Assembly: GCA_937907395.1 (NCBI GenBank)
Contig: CALCII010000013.1
Span: 620,001-684,000 of the forward strand
From: an uncultured Chitinophagaceae bacterium
GTDB taxonomy: Bacteria; Bacteroidota; Bacteroidia; Chitinophagales; Chitinophagaceae
DNA: 64,000 nt
Reading direction: 5' to 3'
The notes under the pieces were generated by a model, which was given only the letters and a program-made list of their open reading frames with translations, was not told the origin of the DNA and did no database searches. The position numbers and the translations under genes were made by a program. This document shows positions 32,477-41,267 of this stretch, piece by piece (the first letter of the stretch is position 1; each line of letters opens with the position of its first letter).

Positions 32477-35400
32477 ATGCGACTGTTTACAAATTATCGA
32501 TTACTGTTACTAACCTTTTTTTGCATTGTCTTGTTTATTAAAGGCAATGCACAATCTGTAACGGTAAGCTCTCTTACTACGTCCAATAAATATCCTAATG
32601 GTAGCAATACTAAGGATATGCAGCTATGTTACAGTACAGACACTGTTACACTTGTGTTTTCTGTAACCAGTGGTAACCTGCCTGCCGGCAGCACCGTACA
32701 GGTGTCATTACCTTCGGGAGTGCAGTACCAAACATTTGTCAGCGGTACAGGAAGTTTGGGTAATGCCCTCACTTATACTTCCGGAACCCGGGTTCCTGTT
32801 TTTACAGCAGCCACAGGTGGTTTAAGCGGCGAAGTATTTACCCTTAAGTTTTTAAAAAATGCAGTTTGTGGTGTTAGTACAACTACGTCACTTGCAGATA
32901 CGGCTCGTTTTTACAGTTTCCCTGCTGGTCCTTCTATTGCTTCCTTTAATGGACAAACGTATAATGTTTCTGTTCCCGTTTTTACGTTGGTTGCTCCTGC
33001 GCCTGTATTAAATGCAAATGTTGGCGTTACTTATAACCGCTGCATAAGCATCAGTAACAGTGGTAATGGTTCAAGTAACGATTTCTGGTATGTGGATTCT
33101 GCTTTAAATGGCAATATTTCTTTTGGAAGTGCAATAACCATTGCTCCATTATCCGGCGGTACACCAGTTCCGGTACCGGCATCTAATGTTACTATTACCG
33201 GAAATAAATTAGTGGTGCATCTTACCGCAGCAGAGTTGGTGAATATTACACACATATCTAACCCTACTGGAATCACCAATCCTGGCGACCCAAGTGGTTT
33301 GGATAAATTTGAAGCATTGCAATTGTGTTATACGGTTACGCCTACCGGTTGCGGAGTTGGCAACAGTATGTTGGATGGGGGCACTACCTTAAACAGCCAG
33401 TTATGGGTTTATGCCGGATGCGGCCCTTCTGATTGTATTACAATTAATCCACGGTCGTCAACTAGCATTAGTATTGGAATAAAAAGACCGGTTTTAGACG
33501 GTGGAATTATAAAATACTCCTATCCTTGTTTTAATACAAATAACGATACGTTGGTATGGCGTCTCTATAACTCAACAACTGCTACAGATACAGCCAGAGG
33601 TCTGCGTTTATATGTGCATAGCGCTTCCCGATGGACGGGGCTCTCTACCAACCAGGCAAATATCAATGAACGGGAAATTGATTTAAGAAATAATATACTT
33701 ACAAATACACCAACTTCAGTTGGTTATGTGCCAGTAAGCAGTTTGGTGGCCGGTTCACTGGAAATCAGGCTGGCCAAACCCGGTAATGCAGGTAGTTGGA
33801 CACCATTAGTGGAAGATAGTGTTTTGAATTGGTCTGCCGCTTGGGCAACCACTGGTGCTTGTGTAAGCGGTAACCCGGGATTGATGTACTTTAATTATCC
33901 TGCCCTGGCTCCCGGCGATACACTTTTTGTGAGGGTAAAAGCAAACTGGTGCTGGCCTACCGGTTGTGCAAAACCGGGTTCACGATATGTTCTTTTTAAT
34001 AATTATGGATTGCGTTATGATTATACAACTATTTGTGGCGGATATACAAGCCCTGGCACAGGCCGTGGAGCAAACAATCCTACCGCTTATGGTCAAGAGT
34101 TGAGGTATAACCAATCAATTACCGCCCCTCAGCAAGTTGGTCCGTCACAAACCGGAACCGTAGCCATTAGGAATACAACGGGTGGAGAATGGAGTACTGC
34201 ACCACAGTTTTTTTATCAGGATGCCAACACCCTAAGACCGGGTCAGGATTCGTTAGAAATTGAGATTAATCTTGATCCAACAAAACTAGCGTTTTGTAAC
34301 CCCGCAGCAGGCTTAACAATGTTTAATAATGCTGAAGGGCTTATGAGCGGCGCAGGAAGTGGTATAAGGGTAGTAAGTACAAGCCCTAGCCAGATCATTC
34401 TGCGGCAGGCATTTTCTTCTCTAAACTCAATTTTGGCAGCTAATTGGGGCACAAGTGAGTTTTGTGTAAAAGGAGTTTGTGGCACAAGTGGCCCTGGTAT
34501 GCTTACTTCCCGTGTGAGTGTGTTGCGTAATTGCGGGCAGGTTGCACTGTTGGGTTGTGATACAGCTTATATTGATGTAAGTTGCCCGCCTGTAACACCA
34601 TGTACAGAGGGGGGGATGAGTCAAACTCTTTTTAGGCCGGTAAGGGGTAACTATGGCCTTGCCGATGCGGATAATAACAAAGCGCCTGATGGAACAAGGG
34701 TGAATGAAGATAACCCTTTGGTGCGCAGCAATTATTTAACCTGGGGCGATACATTAAAAGTAATAAGCGAAGGTGTTGTTATTGGAGGTACAGCAGGTAC
34801 TTTTACCGTGGTAGGGCTGCAGGTAGATTTAGGTGCAACTTACGCTCCGTTGTTTAGCGCTGTAAGCGGTGGCGAAATACAGTATCGCCCCGTAAGCGGC
34901 CCGGTAGTTACCCAGCCCATTGGTATTCCACTTACACAAACCGGCAATAGTTGGACAGTTGAAGTACCCAGTAGTGTGTTATCATTACCATCATTTGCTG
35001 CCGGCGATACAGTGCGTTTGGTTGTGTATTTAAAAAATACAGAACCTGTATTGCCTCAAGTGTATGGCGGTGTTAATGGTTACATTGCTTCATCAGCCCC
35101 GTATCAAAAAAGTATTGAGCCTGCACAAACAATTTATCTGGCAACAACTTCTGGAGGTGCCAGATATACCTGTAACACTACACGCAATTCGTTTTTCTTA
35201 ACGGCTCCTACCTATTTTAGTGGTTTAGCTCCAATGACAACCAATTGTAATGGGTTTAATACAGCAGGGGCAGTTTCAAAATATTTTGCTCTAAATGGTG
35301 CTGATATTTTCAGTGGTCATGGTGGCAGGCAGGATTTGTTCAGATATGAATACAGGCCGGATATTGTAAGAATGGATTCTTTACGGTTTATTGTACCTTC

Positions 35401-38116
35401 TTGGGTAACTTTGGATAGTGTGCGTCTAAGGGTTAACTGGGCAGGAAGTTCCAATGATATAAACACCCGTTATTACAATACGCTCAACATTACGAACCAG
35501 TTGGTGAGCAGCCCCTATGCTACTAACAGAACGATGTTTTCCTATCAAACAGATCATTATTTTAACAACGTACCTGTACCAGCTGGAATGGGTTCCATGC
35601 CGGATGAGGGTCAATGGGGATATGAACTATATGTATATGGTAAAAATGCTTGCAGTATTCCGGAAACATTGTTAACAGATGGTAATGGCAGAAGGTACTT
35701 TAACTTTGTAGATAGTTCCGAAATCACATTTGTAAGCCAGAATGGCACCAGGTTTAATGTGAGGCAATACGCTAATAATGCGGCTGGTACAAATGTTCAA
35801 TATACTGTTTCGCAACCAGGTTTCACTGCAACAACTGTAGGAGTACCGGCCATCGTAAATGTTCTTAGTAATGTAATGCGTATTCCTGTAAGTTTTGTTA
35901 ATACTAGTGCAGGAACCAATACAAATAATGTGTGGGTAAAAGTGTACAGATCAAACGGTACAGCATTTCCTGCTGCCAACATATACGTGGATACTGTTTC
36001 ACAAGGTACGCTCAGCAGCCAGGTAAACGGTTATTTCAGGATAGGCAATCTTTCGGGAGTAATCCCCAAAATGGCATGGTTAAACATTAAGTTGGATAAC
36101 TGTACTCTTGATTCTGTAATGATTGTAACAGGATTTGACTGTAGCGGGTATAAGGATATTGATGGACAGGTATGTACGAATCAAACATTGGTAGTACGTT
36201 ATCAGCCATATGTTGGGGATGTGCAACTAGTGTATACCAGTTTGGCAAGTACACCTGTTGATCCTGCAAATCCGGCGGGAGCATTATTTGGAGCTACCAC
36301 CATAAACATGTGTGATAACATACCGGTAGAACTTAAGATCAGTAGTGTAAACCAGGCCGCCATTAACAATATTGTTGCTACGATCGATCTTCCTTTAAGC
36401 GCCACCGGAGGCCGGGGTATGGATTATGTGGCAGGCAGCGGGTATATTGAGTATAGGGTTCAAACTCCAAGAACTAGTGCAACAGTGCGTCCTTTTGCTG
36501 TAACGCCTGTGTATGTAAATGGCGGCACATCTCTTCAGATTAAGCTGGATGATGTGGATCCAACAAGATTTAACGCAAACACAGGTCTTGGTCTTCAGGG
36601 TACTTTGGAGTTGGATCCAGCAGGGAATACTATACTCTCAGCCTTTGATTCATCTGAGGTAATCATTCATTTGCTGCTGAGACCCAATTGCGATTTTGTT
36701 GCCGGTACAGATATTTCTGCTTATGTTACTGCCAATACGGTTTGTAACAGACCGGCAGCTTCTTCACCAGTACAGGCACAAGGGCCGGTAATTAACTTGG
36801 CGGCTTCAAATCCAAAACCATTTAATGCGGTTATTAATTCAAGCAATGTCACAGTACAAGGGTGTAATGGAAGTGGAAGGATAAATGCACAGGTTTTGCT
36901 ATCATCCGGCACAACTACAGCTACAGATAGTTTGCACATTGTAATACCAGCAGGATATATCTATAATGGAAGTTCATTGTGTACCGGTTGTCAATCGCCA
37001 AGCGGGCCCATTGTTACCAGTACTGCCGCAGGTACAACAGTACTTAGCTGGGGCTTAACAGCGGGCAATACCTCCTCCTTTAATGCATGGGCAGAGGTTG
37101 ATGTAACAACTTCAACTGTATGCAGTAGTAATGAGTTTACTGTTTATACAACATTTGCAGATAGTCGTAGTTGCGGGCCAGTACCTTGTACCAATGCCCG
37201 TTCAACATCTGCAAGTTCGAACGCATTTATTAATATTCAAAAGCCGACTATTACCTTAAATCTGTTGGGTAGAAATATAATGGGTGGTAATGTTAATGTT
37301 TCGTATAGTGTTACCAATAGTTCAGCAATAACATCAGGTTTAGTAACCGTTAAGTTGTATGCAGATGCGGATAACAATGGAATCGCAGATGGCGCAGCTC
37401 TTTGTTCACAAATGATAGGTGTTGTGAATGCGGGAACCACATATACAGGTCTGCTTGTTTGCGCCAATACTCAGGGGCTCAGCAATAGTTCAAGGGTGTT
37501 TCTGGAGATAAGCCCTGCAGATGGAAACTGTATATGCACAGCTGCCAGAACCGGAAATGTAACATTGCCTCTCAATATTAGTAAAGAGCAGGTTAAGAGC
37601 GTAAACTGTGCTTCTGTTTTAAGTTGGGAGTCGCTTGAAGAAGATGATAACAAAGTGTATATCATACAGCGAAGTACCAACGCAGTGGATTTTGAAACAA
37701 TTGGTGAAGTTCAGGCAAGAGGCAAAGCAGGTGTTTATACATTTACAGACCCATTAACAACTAATGGCCTTGTATATTACAGGATAAAAGTAACAAGCCA
37801 TTCGGGTAACTATATTTATTCCAGAATTCTCAGATCTTCTGTTAATTGTGATAGAAATGCGGTAACACTTAATTTGTATCCCAACCCTGTAACCGATGGA
37901 TTGCTTTACATTACGATAAACAGTGCTGTTGATGATGAAGGAGTGGTAAGTGTGTTGGATGTTGCAGGTAAAGAAGTAATGAACCGGAAGGTAATCCTGA
38001 GAAAAGGAATATCCGTTATCAATCTCAATGCTAGTTCCTTGGCCGATGGCTCTTATCTCATTAAATTTAAGTTTAACAAAAATGAGTTTGATGCTCAAAA
38101 AATCATCAAGCAGTAA
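32477..38116 (+). CDS. giant secreted surface protein with T9SS sorting domain
   Basis: A 1,879-residue protein with a signal peptide (RLLLLTFFCIVLFIKGNAQ) and a long series of beta-sandwich-like segments rich in Ser, Thr, Asn and Gly, with scattered Cys residues (for example CSTDTV, CGVGNS, CGPSDC). The C-terminal ~80 residues are a T9SS type A sorting domain: LNLYPNPVTDG, V-L-D-V-A-G-K-E-V, SLADGSYLIKF and a basic end IIKQ. Such proteins are exported through the type IX system and anchored to or released from the surface; adhesion is a reasonable guess. A strong terminator follows. Composition is more AT-rich than the trp region. Confidence 0.85.
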   Translation: MRLFTNYRLLLLTFFCIVLFIKGNAQSVTVSSLTTSNKYPNGSNTKDMQLCYSTDTVTLVFSVTSGNLPAGSTVQVSLPSGVQYQTFVSGTGSLGNALTYTSGTRVPVFTAATGGLSGEVFTLKFLKNAVCGVSTTTSLADTARFYSFPAGPSIASFNGQTYNVSVPVFTLVAPAPVLNANVGVTYNRCISISNSGNGSSNDFWYVDSALNGNISFGSAITIAPLSGGTPVPVPASNVTITGNKLVVHLTAAELVNITHISNPTGITNPGDPSGLDKFEALQLCYTVTPTGCGVGNSMLDGGTTLNSQLWVYAGCGPSDCITINPRSSTSISIGIKRPVLDGGIIKYSYPCFNTNNDTLVWRLYNSTTATDTARGLRLYVHSASRWTGLSTNQANINEREIDLRNNILTNTPTSVGYVPVSSLVAGSLEIRLAKPGNAGSWTPLVEDSVLNWSAAWATTGACVSGNPGLMYFNYPALAPGDTLFVRVKANWCWPTGCAKPGSRYVLFNNYGLRYDYTTICGGYTSPGTGRGANNPTAYGQELRYNQSITAPQQVGPSQTGTVAIRNTTGGEWSTAPQFFYQDANTLRPGQDSLEIEINLDPTKLAFCNPAAGLTMFNNAEGLMSGAGSGIRVVSTSPSQIILRQAFSSLNSILAANWGTSEFCVKGVCGTSGPGMLTSRVSVLRNCGQVALLGCDTAYIDVSCPPVTPCTEGGMSQTLFRPVRGNYGLADADNNKAPDGTRVNEDNPLVRSNYLTWGDTLKVISEGVVIGGTAGTFTVVGLQVDLGATYAPLFSAVSGGEIQYRPVSGPVVTQPIGIPLTQTGNSWTVEVPSSVLSLPSFAAGDTVRLVVYLKNTEPVLPQVYGGVNGYIASSAPYQKSIEPAQTIYLATTSGGARYTCNTTRNSFFLTAPTYFSGLAPMTTNCNGFNTAGAVSKYFALNGADIFSGHGGRQDLFRYEYRPDIVRMDSLRFIVPSWVTLDSVRLRVNWAGSSNDINTRYYNTLNITNQLVSSPYATNRTMFSYQTDHYFNNVPVPAGMGSMPDEGQWGYELYVYGKNACSIPETLLTDGNGRRYFNFVDSSEITFVSQNGTRFNVRQYANNAAGTNVQYTVSQPGFTATTVGVPAIVNVLSNVMRIPVSFVNTSAGTNTNNVWVKVYRSNGTAFPAANIYVDTVSQGTLSSQVNGYFRIGNLSGVIPKMAWLNIKLDNCTLDSVMIVTGFDCSGYKDIDGQVCTNQTLVVRYQPYVGDVQLVYTSLASTPVDPANPAGALFGATTINMCDNIPVELKISSVNQAAINNIVATIDLPLSATGGRGMDYVAGSGYIEYRVQTPRTSATVRPFAVTPVYVNGGTSLQIKLDDVDPTRFNANTGLGLQGTLELDPAGNTILSAFDSSEVIIHLLLRPNCDFVAGTDISAYVTANTVCNRPAASSPVQAQGPVINLAASNPKPFNAVINSSNVTVQGCNGSGRINAQVLLSSGTTTATDSLHIVIPAGYIYNGSSLCTGCQSPSGPIVTSTAAGTTVLSWGLTAGNTSSFNAWAEVDVTTSTVCSSNEFTVYTTFADSRSCGPVPCTNARSTSASSNAFINIQKPTITLNLLGRNIMGGNVNVSYSVTNSSAITSGLVTVKLYADADNNGIADGAALCSQMIGVVNAGTTYTGLLVCANTQGLSNSSRVFLEISPADGNCICTAARTGNVTLPLNISKEQVKSVNCASVLSWESLEEDDNKVYIIQRSTNAVDFETIGEVQARGKAGVYTFTDPLTTNGLVYYRIKVTSHSGNYIYSRILRSSVNCDRNAVTLNLYPNPVTDGLLYITINSAVDDEGVVSVLDVAGKEVMNRKVILRKGISVINLNASSLADGSYLIKFKFNKNEFDAQKIIKQ

Positions 38117-38152
38117 TTAAGTTTGATCCAAATATCTTGTTGATATTCCTTT

Positions 38153-38187
38153 AAAAACGGGACGCAGATGCGTCTCGTTTTTTTTTA
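38153..38187 (+). terminator. terminator of the giant surface-protein gene
   Basis: An 11-bp stem (38155-38165 with 38170-38180, one G-T pair) with loop AGAT is followed by a long T-run. It lies 37 bp after the stop codon. Confidence 0.92.
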
Positions 38188-38543
38188 TTTCATTTTATAA
38201 AGCAAATTGAATTTTTACAAACCAAATACGGCTTTTAAAAATTATAAAACAATTTGATAAGAATCTTTGCAACCTCAAGTGCACAATGAATTGTCTTATA
38301 GATGAATTTATTTTAGGTACAACTAATGCCTATTTTTTTGATTGTTGGTTTTGGATTTTAATTGAGAGAAGTATTATTGTTGATTAGTTAAAATCGGAAA
38401 TAGGATGGTTCATTGCCTGTGTAAGTTCTCGAGTAGTTATTGATAGAATAGATAACAAAATTATGTATTGGCAAGTAGCCATTGTCAAGGATTGTTTTAT
38501 GAATATAATAGCCTTTTGAATTGCACTTTTATTCTTGATTCCA

Positions 38544-38577
38544 GGCCTTAGTTAGAAATTTCTAAGGCCGTTTTTTA
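38544..38577 (+). terminator. intrinsic terminator upstream of the lipoprotein gene
   Basis: GGCCTTAG 38544-38551 pairs with CTAAGGCC 38562-38569, followed by GTTTTTT. There is no gene on this strand for 430 bp before it. It may end a small RNA or act as a regulatory leader terminator. Confidence 0.75.
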
Positions 38578-38618
38578 GATTTAACGTGTATGTTTTAATT
38601 GGTATTTCTCGTAAAAAA

Positions 38619-39416
38619 ATGTATATGCCTAGGTTCGTTTGCTATGTTGTAATAACTATAATCTTGCTTATTTCATGCGATTTGTATAGAAGTCCATTTC
38701 CATTGAAGAAGCAGGGAGATATGTTTTTAACTCATTTACTTAAGGGGCAGTATGATAGTTGTATGGCCAAAATGGTTACAATAAACAATGGCACCCGTGC
38801 AGAAAAGGATTCAATGCGTGTAGAACTGGAAAAATTAAGAGCTTCAATAGTTAATGATTTGGGATTTTCAATAGACAATACCGTTTTAATTACGAGGAAG
38901 GAATATGAAAATGCTGCTGTTTCTTGGTTGTCATCAAAGGCAAGTATTCTTGAGATTGATTTGTTTACTAAACAAAAGAAAGGGAGTTTGCAGTTTGTGA
39001 TTGATGACAGGACTCTTAAGGTAATTAACTATAAATACATTACCTCAAAACCTGCCACTTTCAGCTTTGTAAAATTCTGGTTTTTTACATTCCTTGTGTT
39101 GTCTACTTTGGTTTTCAATTTTTACATAGTATGGATCATTGCCAGAAGCAATTTGTCAAAAAAAGTAATGGATTATCTGGTAGTGATTCTGTTTAATGTG
39201 CCATTATTTTTTTTTGTAGTTAAAATAAGTAATTCGGTTTATGAATTTAAACAGTTTTTTGGCAAGGCCTTTCAAATTGATAATGCAGGTATGTTGGCAT
39301 TTATAATGATTTCTCCAATAGCAGGAATCAGAATTATAAGTAAACTACGAATGTTGCGGGAGAGGCGACAAAAATTTATATATAGAAGAATGTATCCAAG
39401 CCAGTATTATAAATGA
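38619..39416 (+). CDS. putative lipoprotein with C-terminal membrane helices, unknown function
   Basis: A 265-residue protein of no recognised family. The N-terminus (MYMPRFVCYVVITIILLISC) carries a lipobox L-I-S-C. A soluble region of about 120 residues, with a DSCMAKMVTIN helix and SLQFVIDDRTLKVINY strands, is followed by three hydrophobic helices (FWFFTFLVLSTLVFNFYIVWI, YLVVILFNVPLFFFVV, MLAFIMISPIAGIRII) and a basic tail. ATGs at 38586 and 38625 are also possible; I prefer 38619 because the terminator at 38544-38577 leaves little room for a leader before 38586. Lipoprotein and polytopic features together are unusual. Confidence 0.65.
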   Translation: MYMPRFVCYVVITIILLISCDLYRSPFPLKKQGDMFLTHLLKGQYDSCMAKMVTINNGTRAEKDSMRVELEKLRASIVNDLGFSIDNTVLITRKEYENAAVSWLSSKASILEIDLFTKQKKGSLQFVIDDRTLKVINYKYITSKPATFSFVKFWFFTFLVLSTLVFNFYIVWIIARSNLSKKVMDYLVVILFNVPLFFFVVKISNSVYEFKQFFGKAFQIDNAGMLAFIMISPIAGIRIISKLRMLRERRQKFIYRRMYPSQYYK

Positions 39417-39604
39417 AATTAGTTTTAGCGTGTAAATGATATTTGTTTAAAAGTGATTTTAGGGTTAACATAATTGAATACAATTATTTTGCAAATCTTA
39501 CATTGGTTGATAAAAGTAATCGGATTCATCTATAGCTTAAATGAAACATCTTTTCCTTGGTTGTGTGGGTTTAAATATTAATTACTAATAATAATAACAG
39601 AGTG

Positions 39605-41248
39605 ATGAAAATTTGTAAGCGATTTATTTTCTTCTTGATTAGTCTTTTTTTGTTAGTTGATTGTTTTGCTCAGCAAGATATCTATGTTTCGTCCAATGCT
39701 AGCATGGTAACATTTAATGGTTCTAATATTGCGTTTTTCGGAAACATAATTAACGATGCGAGGGCTACCGGAGAAACAATTGTTACTAATATGACAGGTT
39801 TAAACCATAATGGTGGAGGTACCGTTTACTTGGTTAGACATGCGGCTCATGGGAGCGGCGCAACAAGGATATATGACGGACCTGTAAGCACGCCGCATAC
39901 AGGTAATTATAATATGGGGGGAAGCGCTGTTCGTTTTTTCAATCTTGTAACAGATAACGATGTGCAAAGCCCTGTACCTAGTAACACATTGGTAAATACT
40001 GCTTCTGGTTCCGGCTCATTAAGGTTTGAGCAGGAAGTGCGGGTAACCAATCAACATACATTTGTAAATGGCGTTATTTGGACCCCTCGTAATAATTGGG
40101 CTCATGCGTATTTGCATTACGATAGTGATGGTGCCACTTACACAGGAGCTGGCTCAGGCAATAGTGCAGTGAGTTTTCCCGATCATAATTTACATGTGGA
40201 TGGATATGTTGCAAAAACAGGGAGTACAGATTTTGTTTTTCCTGTGGGTGATGGAATTACGGCAAGGTACATACAGTCTAAAGATGCGGAAAATGGAACT
40301 TATAAAGCAGCGTATTTTAAAAAGAACGCACAGAATGGTACAGCCGGCATTAGTGGGCCAAGTGCGGGCACATCTCCTATTAAAGGTGGTTTGACAAAAA
40401 TAAGTACAATGGAATTCTGGGATTTTGATGGTACTGGTACTGCAAAAGTATCATTACTTGCTTTTAATCCTGGCTCATATACTGATTGGCTTACAGATTT
40501 TGGAACCAATCCTCTTAATAGTGCCACTAAAATTGTAGTGGCAGCATGGGATGGGGCATGGCAAAATTTAAGCATAAATAATCCTCCGGCTGCATATAGT
40601 AGTAGTGGATACTATACATCTGTAATTGCAACAAATCCCGATGCAGGTTTTGCCACCGGCAATGCAACACCTTTTTCTGCATACACCTGGGGCATTTATA
40701 CTGTGTTTACAGCACCACTTCCTTTAAAGTTAACCGGTTTTTATGCTACTAATATGAATTGCCAATCTTTGTTAAACTGGAATACTTCTTATGAAGAAAA
40801 TGTAAGCCATTTTGAAGTTGAGTATAGTTTAGACAATGTGAAGTACACCACTGCCGGTACAGTTAGGGCTCTTAATCGTAATTCAGGTGGCACATATTCT
40901 TTTAATCATTCTATTTCAACAAGTGACGAAATATTTTACAGGTTAAAAATGATTGATTTGGATGCTACTGTACAATATTCCAACACAATAAAGCTAAAGT
41001 CAAATTGTACAACTATGGAATTTAAAGTTTATCCAACAGTTAGTAGTAGTGTAATTAATATAGTAGGTAATAACAAAACTAATTTTATACGTATCATTGA
41101 TTTGACCGGTAAAATCGTTAAAGAGATTCATTGCAGTTCTGTATATTCTCATCAAATTAATATCAGTTCCTTATCTTCTGGGGTATATTTTTTGAGTTTT
41201 TTCAGTGGGAATGAATTGAAGGGAACCCAAAAAGTAATTAAATTTTAA
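39605..41248 (+). CDS. secreted protein with T9SS sorting domain
   Basis: A 547-residue exported protein. A signal peptide (RFIFFLISLFLLVDCFAQ) precedes a Gly/Ser/Thr-rich beta region. From residue ~380 (LPLKLTGFYATNMNCQSLLNWNTSYEENVSHFEVEYS) a fibronectin-like segment typical of Bacteroidota surface proteins leads into a C-terminal type A sorting domain: F-K-V-Y-P-T-V-S-S-S, I-I-D-L-T-G-K-I-V, LSSGVYFLSFFSG, ending VIKF. ATG 39605 is used. It is 19 bp from the YadA-like/S74 gene, so the two are probably cotranscribed. Confidence 0.85.
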   Translation: MKICKRFIFFLISLFLLVDCFAQQDIYVSSNASMVTFNGSNIAFFGNIINDARATGETIVTNMTGLNHNGGGTVYLVRHAAHGSGATRIYDGPVSTPHTGNYNMGGSAVRFFNLVTDNDVQSPVPSNTLVNTASGSGSLRFEQEVRVTNQHTFVNGVIWTPRNNWAHAYLHYDSDGATYTGAGSGNSAVSFPDHNLHVDGYVAKTGSTDFVFPVGDGITARYIQSKDAENGTYKAAYFKKNAQNGTAGISGPSAGTSPIKGGLTKISTMEFWDFDGTGTAKVSLLAFNPGSYTDWLTDFGTNPLNSATKIVVAAWDGAWQNLSINNPPAAYSSSGYYTSVIATNPDAGFATGNATPFSAYTWGIYTVFTAPLPLKLTGFYATNMNCQSLLNWNTSYEENVSHFEVEYSLDNVKYTTAGTVRALNRNSGGTYSFNHSISTSDEIFYRLKMIDLDATVQYSNTIKLKSNCTTMEFKVYPTVSSSVINIVGNNKTNFIRIIDLTGKIVKEIHCSSVYSHQINISSLSSGVYFLSFFSGNELKGTQKVIKF

Positions 41249-41267
41249 AATTAACATATCAATAATT

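Larger units (their letters stand above)
38117..38618. other. gap between the giant surface protein and the lipoprotein gene
   Basis: About 500 AT-rich bases with two terminators (38153-38187 and 38544-38576). The second one comes just before the next gene, so something may be transcribed between them. A 33-codon frame at 38286 (M-N-C-L-I-D-E-F) is the only short frame worth noting; it has no supporting signal. Confidence 0.4.

Noticed and set aside
38286..38387. 33-codon frame beginning M-N-C-L-I-D-E-F
   Set aside because: No ribosome-binding signal, promoter or family pattern; expected by chance in AT-rich DNA.
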